Origin: an uncultured Victivallales bacterium
Lineage (GTDB): Bacteria > Verrucomicrobiota > Lentisphaeria > Victivallales > UBA1829
NCBI GenBank assembly: GCA_944390795.1
Contig: CALXRI010000002.1
Span: 1-64,000 of the forward strand
Reading direction: 5' to 3'
Length of the DNA stretch: 64,000 nucleotides
A program made the translations under genes and the position numbers. Below the pieces are notes generated by a model that worked only from the letters and a program-made list of their open reading frames with translations, made no database searches and was not told the DNA's origin. This document shows, piece after piece, positions 26,020 to 34,460 of this stretch; positions within the stretch are counted from its first letter, which is position 1, and every line of letters begins with the position of its first letter.

Positions 26020-27332
26020 AATCCGTATGCCGCAAGGACGGATGCGAACGGAGCGAAAAACGGATAACGGTAGCGGAGAACCATTAAAAACGGAACGGTC
26101 ATGGCCAGACCGCACAGCGGCGGCACAAGGAGACACAAGCTGCGCAGATTCTTTCTTGCAAACCACAACCCGGAAAGCGCCAGGAACAGAAAGACTGTAA
26201 AATAACTCCGAAGAAGAAAAATCACCGAATCCGGCAGAATAATCAGATTCGGACAGGCGCGAAACCAATGCCGGATTCTGGAAAAAACAATATAGGCCGT
26301 TTTGTCCGGATTTTCACGGATATACTCCCAGGCCCACCGTTTCCAGCAAGGATTCGCCTCCGGCAGGGAAAAAAGCCCTCGATTCGCGAGAAAAGTTCTC
26401 TTTTCCCGATGAAAGCGTTCCCATTCGGCATCGGTCTTCGGAGTATATTCCGGAGAATCCAGATATCTGTAAGTAAGATACCCGACATCGCTGGATGCCT
26501 GACAAAAAGAATAAGGGCCGTAAAACGTCAAAGGTGTCGGAATTCCGGCAGCACGATAATTCCGAAGCATCCAGGGTGCGAGGATCAGCAGAATTGCGGA
26601 ACCGCAGCAAAGTGAAATCCGGAAAATTTTCTTCCGGTCATTCCGTCTCAAAAGAAACGCGGCAAGGGCCGTCACGACAAGAATCGGAATAAAGACAAAC
26701 CCCTGAGGACGGGTCAATACGAGAAGCCCCCAGCATATTCCGGAAAACAAGGCGTGCTTCGGGGAAAAGTCGCCGCGCAACGCAGGGAGCAGAAAAAAGA
26801 GCCCCAGAACAAGCAGCAGAAGAAAAAGATTTTCCGAGGACCAGCTTATGGAGTAATAAATGGAGTATGGATAAAAAGTGTAAATCAGAGCGGCAAGAAG
26901 TCCCGTCGTTTTTCCGAAAAGCTCTTTGCCCAGCAGGAAAACGGCCATGCTGCATGCCGCGCTCAGGAGCAGGCAGACGATTTTCGCCGACAAAGTCCAG
27001 TCGAACGGCAGATAAAAGAGCAGACTCCCGAGGAGAGGAAACAGGGGCGGCCGAGAAAAATCCGTATGAAGCGCATGATTACGGTCTTCTCCCGGAGGAT
27101 TCGCCTCATACCAGCGGTATGCGGATACGGAAAAACCGTTGCCGTTGTAAAGCTGTTCGGATATATCCCGGTATTCCATGCCGTCATTTGCATAGAACTC
27201 ATCGGAATATTTCTGAAATCCCCAGATGCGCGGCGCCATCCCCAGAAGAATGACGGCGGCAAGAAGGCTCCAGAGAAACGCCGGATTGTTTTCCGGCGAC
27301 AAAAAGACATTTCGCAGAAATCTGTTCAGCAT
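25947..27332 (-). CDS. Glycosyltransferase family 39-like (PMT superfamily) membrane protein
   Basis: 461-aa GT-C membrane glycosyltransferase. After TM1 (FLWSLLAAVILLGMAPRIW) the large first loop carries DEFYANDGMEYRDISEQLYNGNGF and RPPLFPLLGSLLFY, a pattern typical of PMT_2/GT39 proteins that transfer sugars from polyprenyl-phosphate donors. About ten more TMs follow. I chose ATG 27332 (GGAG upstream); the longer frame to 27479 adds 49 polar residues before TM1 and is unlikely. A promoter match TTGTAA-N16-TATATT on the minus strand (complement of 27554-27581) would give an untranslated leader of about 215 nt. It overlaps its convergent neighbour by 73 bases. Confidence 0.82.
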   Translation of the reverse strand: MLNRFLRNVFLSPENNPAFLWSLLAAVILLGMAPRIWGFQKYSDEFYANDGMEYRDISEQLYNGNGFSVSAYRWYEANPPGEDRNHALHTDFSRPPLFPLLGSLLFYLPFDWTLSAKIVCLLLSAACSMAVFLLGKELFGKTTGLLAALIYTFYPYSIYYSISWSSENLFLLLLVLGLFFLLPALRGDFSPKHALFSGICWGLLVLTRPQGFVFIPILVVTALAAFLLRRNDRKKIFRISLCCGSAILLILAPWMLRNYRAAGIPTPLTFYGPYSFCQASSDVGYLTYRYLDSPEYTPKTDAEWERFHREKRTFLANRGLFSLPEANPCWKRWAWEYIRENPDKTAYIVFSRIRHWFRACPNLIILPDSVIFLLRSYFTVFLFLALSGLWFARKNLRSLCLLVPPLCGLAMTVPFLMVLRYRYPFFAPFASVLAAYGFYRLVLLFPKKRSVKASLKNTQTP

Positions 27333-27553
27333 ATCAGCCACACTCCATGGAATAAGACATGTTTCATCAGTATTCTCTGCGCGAGGAAGATGATTATTCC
27401 TCCCATCGTCTTTCCGGGCGGTCCGGAACAAACCAGAACGGGGGAAAATATTTTTCCCTGGAAATGCCGGACCTTGCACACAAACCAGAAAGATGGAAGA
27501 AAGAGGCTTTTCAAATTAACGCTTTCCAAATTTTCACTCATGCATTTCAGAAT

Positions 27554-27581
27554 AATATAGCGCTTCTTCACCTTTTTACAA
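27554..27581 (-). promoter_or_regulatory. Predicted promoter of the GT39-like gene
   Basis: On the minus strand TTGTAA (complement of 27576-27581), 16-nt spacer and TATATT (complement of 27554-27559). It is about 220 nt upstream of the ATG at 27332. The rest of the region 27333-27673 shows nothing else that I can support. Confidence 0.45.
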
Positions 27582-27673
27582 CGGCAGGGGAGCGTTTTTC
27601 AGCATCCATATAACTTGCGGACGGGAATTACAGGAAAAGATGATCTTTCCTGACTTTTTCGCAAAAATAGGAC

Positions 27674-27702
27674 TTGACAAAAAGAGAAGCAGATGCTATT
27701 GT
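27674..27702 (+). promoter_or_regulatory. trp operon promoter
   Basis: TTGACA (27674-27679), 17-nt spacer, TATTGT (27697-27702), with a TG one base before the -10 (extended -10, TGC-TATTGT). The predicted start is at about A27709, only three bases before the leader-peptide ATG at 27712. Confidence 0.75.
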
Positions 27703-27711
27703 AAATGCATC

Positions 27712-27765
27712 ATGAATACACGGACTGGCATTTTCACTTCGAATCGATGGCAGTGGCGGTGGTAA
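27712..27765 (+). CDS. trpL: trp operon leader peptide
   Basis: 17-codon open frame reading MNTRTGIFTSNRWQWRW then TAA, with three Trp codons at positions 13, 15 and 17. The cluster of Trp codons immediately before the stop, inside the 5' arm of the first leader hairpin, is the hallmark of ribosome-mediated attenuation: scarcity of charged tRNA-Trp stalls the ribosome here. No Shine-Dalgarno lies at a usable distance, and the predicted transcript would start about three bases upstream, so it may be translated leaderless. It is too short for ordinary gene callers. Confidence 0.88.
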   Translation: MNTRTGIFTSNRWQWRW

Positions 27766-27813
27766 ACCGCCGGGGCTGTCGCGTCTTTCCTTTGTGTCGT
27801 GTAATTTCGGCGG
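27755..27813 (+). promoter_or_regulatory. trp attenuator: hairpin 1:2 and antiterminator 2:3
   Basis: Segment 1 GGCGGT (27755-27760, within the Trp codons) pairs with segment 2 ACCGCC (27766-27771), with GGTAA as loop. Segment 2, extended as CCGCCG (27767-27772), can instead pair with segment 3 CGGCGG (27808-27813). Segment 3 overlaps the 5' arm of the terminator, so 1:2 favours termination and 2:3 prevents it. Confidence 0.82.
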
Positions 27814-27848
27814 ATTGAACTTGAAAGAGAGTTGAATCCGCTTTTTTT
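27810..27848 (+). terminator. trp attenuator terminator (3:4 hairpin)
   Basis: GCGGATTGAACT (27810-27821) pairs with AGTTGAATCCGC (27830-27841), 11 of 12 positions matched, 8-nt loop, followed directly by seven T (27842-27848). It is a standard intrinsic terminator 111 nt upstream of trpE, whose 5' arm is captured by the antiterminator. Confidence 0.88.
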
Positions 27849-27863
27849 GTGTCCGAATTTCAG

Positions 27864-27904
27864 GCCGCGTCCCGGGACAATCCCAGAGGGACGCGGCTTT
27901 TTTT
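27864..27904 (+). terminator. Second intrinsic terminator in the trp leader
   Basis: GCCGCGTCCC (27864-27873) and GGGACGCGGC (27888-27897) form a perfect 10-bp, GC-rich stem with seven T after it (27898-27904). The 14-nt loop itself holds GGGA and TCCC. It lies between the attenuator and trpE, so every operon transcript must read through it. Confidence 0.85.
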
Positions 27905-27958
27905 ATTCCGCAAAATAACAGTCAATGCAAAATAAATGCAAAGAAAACAGGAGAAAAA

Positions 27959-29443
27959 ATGTTGAAGAAACCGGATTTCAGGAGTTTTGAAAAACTCTGT
28001 CAGGAAGGAAACCTCATTCCCGTGTGTGCGGAAGTGCTCGCCGATCTCGAAACCCCCGTTTCAGTGCTGGCGCGGTTCGCCGATGATCCCGAAGTGTTCC
28101 TGCTCGAAAGCGTCGAAGGAAGCGAGCGTTTCGGACGCTACTCCTTCATCGGCGTCAATCCGCGCGGCGTCTTTTCCGTCGAAAACAACCGCCCCTATTT
28201 CACCGAAAACGGCGTAAAACGGGAGCTTCCTTTCGATAAGAGTCCGTTCACCGCGCTGCGTTCGGTCCTCGGAAACATCCGCCCCGCGTCCGTTCCGGGA
28301 GTGCCGCCCCTCTTCGGCGGAGCAATCGGATATATCGGATACGAGACGGTCAATGAATTCGAGGAGCTTCCGGGGCCAAAGAAACCGCTTGAAACTCCGA
28401 CGGCGCTTTTCCTCGTCACCGACGAAATGATCGTCTTCGACAACGTCCGGCACACGATCCAGTTCATCGTCTGCGCACACACGGAACAGTTCCCCTCGCC
28501 GCACGCGGCCTACGACGACGCCTGCGCAAAAATCGATTCTCTCGCGGCCAGACTCCGGACTCCCCCCGTCCTGCCAGAACCCGCAAAAGCCGGACCTCCT
28601 CCGCGTCTCAAGGGAAACATGACGCGCGACGAATACTGCGCAATGGTCGAGAAGGCGCAGAAATACATCCATGACGGCGAGGCGATCCAGATTGTCCTCT
28701 CGCAGAAATTTTCGGCGGAGCTGAGCTCTTCCCCGCTTCAGCTCTACCGCGCGCTCCGTCTCATCAACCCCTCCCCCTACACCTTTTTCCTGCGCGTCGG
28801 CGGCGTGACGCTGGTCGGCTCCTCGCCGGAAACGATGGTCAAGCTGGAGAACGGGCGCTCCTCTCTCCGCCCGATCGCCGGAACACGCAGGCGCGGAAAA
28901 ACGCCCCGGGAGGACATGGCTCTCGCCGACGAGCTCCTCAGCGATGAAAAGGAGAAGGCCGAACATCTGATGCTGGTCGATCTCGGACGCAACGATCTCG
29001 GACGCACGGCGGAACCCGGCAGCGTGCAGGTCAAGTCCTTCATGACGGTGGAGCGCTACTCCCACGTCATGCATCTCGTGAGCGACGTGGACGCGATTCT
29101 TGCGGAAAAATACGATGCATTCGATCTGGTCCGCACCGCGTTTCCGGCCGGCACGCTCTCCGGCGCGCCGAAGATCCGCGCCATGGAGCTGATCCGGGAA
29201 CTCGAAGTGGAACCGCGCGGCGTCTACGGCGGAGCGGTCGGCTACTTCAGCTACAGCGGAAACCTCGATCTGGCGATCACGATCCGGACGCTGGAACTCC
29301 GCGACGGAAAACTCTTCATTCAGGCGGGCGCGGGAATCGTCTCCGACTCCGTTCCCGAAAACGAATACGAGGAAACCCTGAACAAGGCGGGCGCGCTCTT
29401 CCAGGCCGTGCGTCTCGCCGCAAACAACCTGGAACTCGACTGA
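27959..29443 (+). CDS. trpE: Anthranilate synthase component I
   Basis: 494-aa large subunit that converts chorismate plus ammonia (from TrpG) to anthranilate, the first committed step of tryptophan synthesis. The tryptophan feedback-site signature LLES is at residues 48-51. The catalytic chorismate-binding domain occupies the second half: AIQIVLSQKFS, INPSPYTFFLRVG, RPIAGTRRRGKTPREDM, HLMLVDLGRNDLGR, SHVMHLVSDV and FPAGTLSGAPKIRAMELI. Length matches the family. AGGAG precedes the ATG by about five bases. The gene is controlled by the upstream attenuator and, as the LLES site indicates, probably by feedback inhibition. Confidence 0.97.
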   Translation: MLKKPDFRSFEKLCQEGNLIPVCAEVLADLETPVSVLARFADDPEVFLLESVEGSERFGRYSFIGVNPRGVFSVENNRPYFTENGVKRELPFDKSPFTALRSVLGNIRPASVPGVPPLFGGAIGYIGYETVNEFEELPGPKKPLETPTALFLVTDEMIVFDNVRHTIQFIVCAHTEQFPSPHAAYDDACAKIDSLAARLRTPPVLPEPAKAGPPPRLKGNMTRDEYCAMVEKAQKYIHDGEAIQIVLSQKFSAELSSSPLQLYRALRLINPSPYTFFLRVGGVTLVGSSPETMVKLENGRSSLRPIAGTRRRGKTPREDMALADELLSDEKEKAEHLMLVDLGRNDLGRTAEPGSVQVKSFMTVERYSHVMHLVSDVDAILAEKYDAFDLVRTAFPAGTLSGAPKIRAMELIRELEVEPRGVYGGAVGYFSYSGNLDLAITIRTLELRDGKLFIQAGAGIVSDSVPENEYEETLNKAGALFQAVRLAANNLELD

Positions 29444-29451
29444 GGTGCATC

Positions 29452-30042
29452 ATGATCCTTGTTCTTGACAATTACGACTCCTTCACCTACAATCTCGTGC
29501 ATCTGCTCCACTCGCTGAACGCGCCGCTCGAAGTCAGGCGCAACCGCGAAATCACCGTGGAGGAGGTGCTGGAACGCAATCCCGACGCGATTCTCCTTTC
29601 GCCCGGTCCCGGCAGACCCGAAAGCGCGGGCGTGATGCTCGAACTCATCCGCGCCGTCCGCGACCGGATTCCGCTGCTGGGCGTCTGTCTCGGGCATCAG
29701 GCGATCGGGCAGTCCTTCGGCGCGGAGGTGGTCGGCGCAAAACGCATCATGCACGGAAAGATTTCCGAGATCACGCATGACGGGAAAGGGCTTTTCGAGG
29801 GATTCCATGGCCCCTTCAAGGTGGTCCGCTACCACTCGCTCGCGCTCCGGGAGGAGACGCTTCCGAAGGAACTGGTCGTCACCGCGCGCGCCGAGGACGG
29901 CGAAATCATGGGCGTCCGCCACAGGGAGCTCCTGATCGAGGGCATCCAGTATCATCCGGAATCCATCATGACGCCGGGAGGAAAGCGCCAGATCGCCAAT
30001 TTCCTGCGCGCCGTCGAAGCGCGCCGCAACGCGGGAGTCTGA
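29452..30042 (+). CDS. trpG: Anthranilate synthase component II (glutamine amidotransferase)
   Basis: 196-aa class I glutamine amidotransferase subunit supplying ammonia to TrpE. Motifs: LVLDNYDSFTYNLVHLL at the start, LLSPGPGRPESAG (oxyanion region), the nucleophile in LLGVCLGHQAIGQSFG and the catalytic His/Glu in QYHPESIMTPGG. It stands alone, not fused to trpD or trpE. An 8-nt gap separates it from trpE. A similar sequence could serve as PabA in folate synthesis, and in many bacteria one protein does both; the operon context makes the Trp role primary. Confidence 0.96.
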   Translation: MILVLDNYDSFTYNLVHLLHSLNAPLEVRRNREITVEEVLERNPDAILLSPGPGRPESAGVMLELIRAVRDRIPLLGVCLGHQAIGQSFGAEVVGAKRIMHGKISEITHDGKGLFEGFHGPFKVVRYHSLALREETLPKELVVTARAEDGEIMGVRHRELLIEGIQYHPESIMTPGGKRQIANFLRAVEARRNAGV

Positions 30043-30046
30043 CATC

Positions 30047-31063
30047 ATGCTGACGGCATATCTCAACAAGCTGCTTGCGCGGCGCGACCTGACAAGCGGG
30101 GAGACGGAAAAGGCGCTCGCGCTTCTGAGCGGAGGAAAAGTTTCATGCACCCAGGCGGGAGCCTTTCTTGCCGCGCTCCGCATGAAGGGGGAGAGTCTTG
30201 ATGAACTTGTCGGCGGCGCGCGGATGCTCCGGCGGCGCGCCGCGTTCATAGACTGCGGGGGGGCGGACGTCGTCGACGTGGTCGGCACAGGCGGCGACGG
30301 AGGAATCTCGTTCAACATCTCGACGACTTCGGCGTTCGTCGCGGCCGGCGCGGGCGTATCGGTCGCCAAGCACGGCAACCGCGCGGTTTCGGGAAAGTGC
30401 GGTGCGGCGGACGTGCTCGCCGAACTCGGGTTCAATCTGGACGCGGATCCCGCCGTGATGGAAAGCTGCATTCAGAATCACGGGATCGGGTTTCTTTTCG
30501 CGCAGAAGATGCACCCCGTGCTCGGATCAGTCGCCGTGCTGCGCAAGGAGCTCGGAATCCGCACGATCTTCAACATGCTGGGGCCGCTCTGCAATCCGGC
30601 GGGAGCGCAGGGAATCGTCCTCGGCGTCTATGACGCGAAGCTCACCGAACTTTTCGCCGCGGCATTGCGGGAGCTCGGGGCGAAGCGCGCGCTTGTCGTG
30701 CACGGACACGACGGGCTCGACGAAATCAGCTGCTGCGAGCCGACGCGCGTATCCGAACTCAGGGACGGCGCGATCACCAGCTATGAGCTGTATCCGGAGA
30801 TGCTGCTGCCCGCTTCGTTCGAACCAGCGGAAATCGCGGGCGGGGACGCGAAACACAATGCGAAGATCACGATGGACGTGCTGACGGGCGCCGAACAGGG
30901 CGCCCCGCGCGCCGTGGTGCTCCTGAACGCGGGAGCGGCAATTTACGTCGCGGGAAAATGCGCCGATCTCCGCGAAGGCGTGCGTCTTGCCGCGGAATCC
31001 GTCGACAGCGGACGGGCGCTTGAAAAACTCAACATCCTGATTCGGGAGAGCCGCCATGACTGA
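30047..31063 (+). CDS. trpD: Anthranilate phosphoribosyltransferase
   Basis: 338-aa enzyme that joins anthranilate to PRPP, giving N-phosphoribosylanthranilate. Signature VDVVGTGGDGGISFNISTTSAFVAAGAG (PRPP and Mg binding GTGGD, NIST), KHGNRAVSGKCGAADVLAELG, and IFNMLGPLCNPA are all intact. Length is normal. It starts 4 nt after trpG stops and overlaps trpC by 8 nt, so the mid-operon genes are tightly coupled. Confidence 0.97.
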   Translation: MLTAYLNKLLARRDLTSGETEKALALLSGGKVSCTQAGAFLAALRMKGESLDELVGGARMLRRRAAFIDCGGADVVDVVGTGGDGGISFNISTTSAFVAAGAGVSVAKHGNRAVSGKCGAADVLAELGFNLDADPAVMESCIQNHGIGFLFAQKMHPVLGSVAVLRKELGIRTIFNMLGPLCNPAGAQGIVLGVYDAKLTELFAAALRELGAKRALVVHGHDGLDEISCCEPTRVSELRDGAITSYELYPEMLLPASFEPAEIAGGDAKHNAKITMDVLTGAEQGAPRAVVLLNAGAAIYVAGKCADLREGVRLAAESVDSGRALEKLNILIRESRHD

Positions 31064-31841
31064 AAATATTCTGCAGCGCATTGTCGCGGGAAAACGTCCC
31101 GCGCTGGAGGAAGCGAAGCGCACTGTCCCCCTTCCGGAAATGAAACGCCGCGCCGGACAGGCGCGTCCCGTGAGGGATTTTGCCGGAGCCTTCCGCGACC
31201 GCACGAAAATCAATGTCATCGCCGAACTCAAAAAATCCTCTCCGTCGAAAGGGATCATCCGGGAGGATTTCCGTTATATGGAATTCGCGGAGAGTCTCGC
31301 GCGCGCCGGAGCCGCCGCGTTCTCCGTTCTGACCGAACGCAACTATTTTCTCGGGAATCTCGCATATCTGCGCGAAGTGACGGAAACAACAACGCTTCCC
31401 GTTCTGCGCAAGGACTTTCTTTTCGACGCCTATCAGATTTACGAGGCGCGGGCAAACGGAGCGGACGCCGTTCTCCTGATCGCGGCGATGCTGGACGACG
31501 CAAGGCTCCATGAGTTTGCGGAGCGGGCCGCCGATCTGGGGATGTCCGTGCTCGGCGAGGCGCACTCCGGGGAGGAGCTGGAACGCATTCTCGCCGTGCC
31601 GGAAATCACGCTTGCGGGCATAAACGCACGCGATCTGCGTTCCTTCCATACGGATCTGGAGCGCACGCGGAATTTGATCTCCGCCGTTCCGGGAGACCGC
31701 ATTCCGATTGCGGAAAGCGCGATCCGGACGCGCACGGACATTGACGTTCTGCGCGAAGCGGGCGCGGCGGGATTCCTGATCGGGGAAACGCTGATGCGTG
31801 CGGACGATCCGGGCGGAAAACTCGGGGAGCTGATCCGATGA
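31056..31841 (+). CDS. trpC: Indole-3-glycerol phosphate synthase
   Basis: 261-aa TIM-barrel enzyme that closes the indole ring from CdRP. Motifs: [19 protein letters not shown] (catalytic Lys and phosphate loop), [62 protein letters not shown] and the C-terminal phosphate site [14 protein letters not shown]. It is monofunctional, without the TrpF fusion of E. coli. It overlaps trpD at the start and trpF at the end (ATGA). Confidence 0.97.
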   Translation: MTENILQRIVAGKRPALEEAKRTVPLPEMKRRAGQARPVRDFAGAFRDRTKINVIAELKKSSPSKGIIREDFRYMEFAESLARAGAAAFSVLTERNYFLGNLAYLREVTETTTLPVLRKDFLFDAYQIYEARANGADAVLLIAAMLDDARLHEFAERAADLGMSVLGEAHSGEELERILAVPEITLAGINARDLRSFHTDLERTRNLISAVPGDRIPIAESAIRTRTDIDVLREAGAAGFLIGETLMRADDPGGKLGELIR

Positions 31842-32470
31842 AATACGTGATCCGGAGATACGAAATCAAAATCTGCGGGTTCACCCGGCGCGAAGACGTG
31901 CTTGCGGCGGCCGGGGCGGGCGCGGACTATGCGGGCTTCGTCCTTGTGCCGTCTTCCAGACGTTATGTCGCGCCGGAGCGTCTCGCGGAACTCACGAAGA
32001 ACCTTCCCGCGCATCTGCGGAAGGTCGGCGTGTTCGCGGACGCCTCGCTCGAAAACATCCTTGCTTCCGTGAATGCCGGAACGCTCGACATCGTTCAGCT
32101 CCACGGAAACGAATCCCCGGAGTATGCCGAACGCCTTCGGAGCGAAGGACTCCGTGTCTGGAAGGCGGCGCATCTCAGGCGGAAGACGGATGTGGACTTC
32201 TACGCGGATTATCCGGCGGAGCGGATCGTCGCGGACGCGGCGGAAGGAGGTTCCGGAAAGCGTTCCTCCTGGGAGCTTGCCGCAATGCTGGCCAGACGCA
32301 AATGTGTCATGCTCGCGGGGGGGATCACGCCGGAAAACGCTCCGGAGGCGCTCGAGAAAGTGAATCCGGCAGGTCTCGATCTCGCCGGCGGCGTCGAGGA
32401 CGCGCCCGGAATCAAATCAAAGGAAAAAATCACAATGTTGTTCAACCATATCAGGGAGACGGAACAATGA
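31838..32470 (+). CDS. trpF: Phosphoribosylanthranilate isomerase
   Basis: 210-aa TIM-barrel enzyme performing the Amadori rearrangement of phosphoribosylanthranilate to CdRP. Motifs: [27 protein letters not shown] (catalytic Cys in KICG), [28 protein letters not shown] and the C-terminal [35 protein letters not shown]. It starts within the trpC stop and overlaps trpB by 4 nt. A short N-terminal extension MKYVIRRY precedes the usual start, so an internal start cannot be excluded, though none with a better ribosome site is apparent. Confidence 0.95.
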   Translation: MKYVIRRYEIKICGFTRREDVLAAAGAGADYAGFVLVPSSRRYVAPERLAELTKNLPAHLRKVGVFADASLENILASVNAGTLDIVQLHGNESPEYAERLRSEGLRVWKAAHLRRKTDVDFYADYPAERIVADAAEGGSGKRSSWELAAMLARRKCVMLAGGITPENAPEALEKVNPAGLDLAGGVEDAPGIKSKEKITMLFNHIRETEQ

Positions 32471-33648
32471 ACGGCCATTACGGAATCTACGGAGGGCAGT
32501 TCGTGTCGGAGACACTGATGGAGACTCTGCACGAACTGGATCGGGAATATGAAAAGGCGAAACGCGATCCGGCGTTTCAGGAGGAACTCGCCGGACTGCT
32601 CAGGGATTATGTGGGACGCGAATCCCCGCTCTACTTTGCGCGCCGCCTGACGGAATACTGCGGCGGAGCGCGAATCTATCTCAAACGCGAGGATCTGAAT
32701 CACACCGGCGCACACAAGATCAACAACGCGATCGGTCAGACGCTCCTCGCGCGGCACATGGGCAAAAAGCGCATCATCGCGGAAACCGGCGCGGGAATGC
32801 ACGGCGTGGCGAGCGCGACAGCCGCCGCGCTGTTCGGAATGGAGTGCGAAGTCTTCATGGGCGCGCTCGACGTGAAGCGCCAGGCGCCGAACGTCGAACG
32901 CATGGAGGTGCTCGGCGCGAAGGTGCGCGCGATCACGGACGGATCCGCCACGCTCAAGGACGCGATGAACGAGGCGATCCGCGAATGGACCGCGCGCTGC
33001 GAGGACACCTTCTACGTCATCGGCACGGTCGCGGGGCCGCACCCGTATCCGGAGATCGTCCGGGACTTCCAGTCGGTGATCGGGCGCGAGGCGCGCAAAC
33101 AGTGTCTGGAAAAGACCGGACGCCTCCCCGACGAGGTGATCGCCTGCGTCGGCGGCGGCAGCAACGCAATGGGAATTTTCGCGGGATTCCTCCACGACGC
33201 CTCGGTCGCGCTGACCGGCGTCGAGGCGGGCGGCCGCGGCATCGAAAGTGGAAAGCACGCCGCAAGCATCTGCGGCGGACGGCCAGGAATCCTTCACGGA
33301 TGCAGAACCTATCTCCTTCAGGACGCGGACGGACAGATTCTGGAAACCCATTCGGTTTCCGCCGGACTCGATTATCCCGGCGTCGGTCCGGAACACAGTT
33401 TTCTCGCCGACAGCGGACGGGCGCGTTACGTCACGATCAACGACGACGAGGCCGTCGAAGCGTTCAATCTGCTTTCGCGTCTCGAAGGAATCATTCCCGC
33501 GCTGGAATCCTCGCACGCCGTCGCGCAGGGGATCAAAAATGCAAAGCGTCATCCGCATGACGGCATTGTCATCATCAACCTCTCCGGACGCGGCGACAAG
33601 GACATGGAGAACGTCCGGCATTACAAAGAACTTCATCGGAAAGGCTGA
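32467..33648 (+). CDS. trpB: Tryptophan synthase beta chain
   Basis: 393-aa PLP enzyme that condenses indole with serine in the alpha2beta2 complex. [14 protein letters not shown] opens the typical TrpB1 sequence. The PLP lysine is in [17 protein letters not shown]; the phosphate loop is [26 protein letters not shown] and the C-terminal [12 protein letters not shown] are conserved. This is the TrpB1 class that pairs with TrpA. The ATG at 32467 overlaps the trpF stop (ATGA); the upstream extension visible in the same frame runs inside trpF and is rejected. Confidence 0.98.
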   Translation: MNGHYGIYGGQFVSETLMETLHELDREYEKAKRDPAFQEELAGLLRDYVGRESPLYFARRLTEYCGGARIYLKREDLNHTGAHKINNAIGQTLLARHMGKKRIIAETGAGMHGVASATAAALFGMECEVFMGALDVKRQAPNVERMEVLGAKVRAITDGSATLKDAMNEAIREWTARCEDTFYVIGTVAGPHPYPEIVRDFQSVIGREARKQCLEKTGRLPDEVIACVGGGSNAMGIFAGFLHDASVALTGVEAGGRGIESGKHAASICGGRPGILHGCRTYLLQDADGQILETHSVSAGLDYPGVGPEHSFLADSGRARYVTINDDEAVEAFNLLSRLEGIIPALESSHAVAQGIKNAKRHPHDGIVIINLSGRGDKDMENVRHYKELHRKG

Positions 33649-33653
33649 ACATC

Positions 33654-34460
33654 ATGGACAGACTTCAGAACATCTTTCAGCGCTGCGGGGAGGAAAAACG
33701 CCGCGCACTGGTCATCTTCAATTCCTGCGGATTCCCGGACATGGAAACCAGCGAAACGCTGATCCGCAAAAGCATAGAATCGGGCGCGGACATCATCGAG
33801 CTCGGCGTCCCCTTCTCCGATCCCATCGCCGACGGCGCGACGATTCAGAAGGCGTCGCAGGGCGCGCTCGCAAACGGCGTCACGCTCCCGAAAATCCTCG
33901 CCATGGTCGCACGCATCCGGAACGACCATCCGGAAACGGGGCTGATCCTTTTCAGCTACGCCAACGTCATGCTCAATTACGGGATGGAGGCGCTCTGCGC
34001 AAAGCTGAAAAACATCGGCGTGGACGGCATTCTCGCCGTGGATGTTCCCTTCGAGGAGAGCGCGGAACTCCGGAAACTCTGCGCGGCACACGGGCTCCAT
34101 CCGATTCCGCTGATCGCCCCGACGACAAGCCATGCGCGCGCGAAACGGATTCTGCGCCATGCGGGCGGATTCGTCTATTACGTCACCGTGCGCGGCGTGA
34201 CCGGCGAGCGGACGGAGCTTCCGCCGGAACTGGCGGAACGTTTGAAGGAACTTCGCGCGATGTCGCCGGTCCCGGTCGTCGCGGGATTCGGCATCGCAAG
34301 CGAGGCGACGGCGCGCGCTGTCGCGGAACACGCGGACGGTGTGGTGGTCGGCTCCGCGGCGATCCGCCCGATGTTCGGCGACGGAACGCTCGAAGAGCGG
34401 ACGGAGGAAGTCGCATCCCTGGTCCGCGCACTCGGAAGAGGCGTCTCAGATGCTCTGTGA
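33654..34460 (+). CDS. trpA: Tryptophan synthase alpha chain
   Basis: 268-aa TIM-barrel subunit that cleaves indole-3-glycerol phosphate and channels indole to TrpB. Catalytic Glu in SGADIIELGVPFSDPIADGATIQKAS, catalytic Asp in VDGILAVDVPFEES, and the later PTTSHARAKRILRHAGGFVYYVTVRGVTG and VVAGFGIASEATAR segments are intact. It starts 5 nt after trpB; its last 11 bases overlap the DAHP synthase start. Confidence 0.97.
   Translation: MDRLQNIFQRCGEEKRRALVIFNSCGFPDMETSETLIRKSIESGADIIELGVPFSDPIADGATIQKASQGALANGVTLPKILAMVARIRNDHPETGLILFSYANVMLNYGMEALCAKLKNIGVDGILAVDVPFEESAELRKLCAAHGLHPIPLIAPTTSHARAKRILRHAGGFVYYVTVRGVTGERTELPPELAERLKELRAMSPVPVVAGFGIASEATARAVAEHADGVVVGSAAIRPMFGDGTLEERTEEVASLVRALGRGVSDAL

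Noticed and set aside
27705-27819. Alternative leader frame starting at ATG 27705
   Set aside because: It has one Trp codon only and runs through the attenuator hairpins; the 27712 frame has three Trp codons and a stop at the right place.
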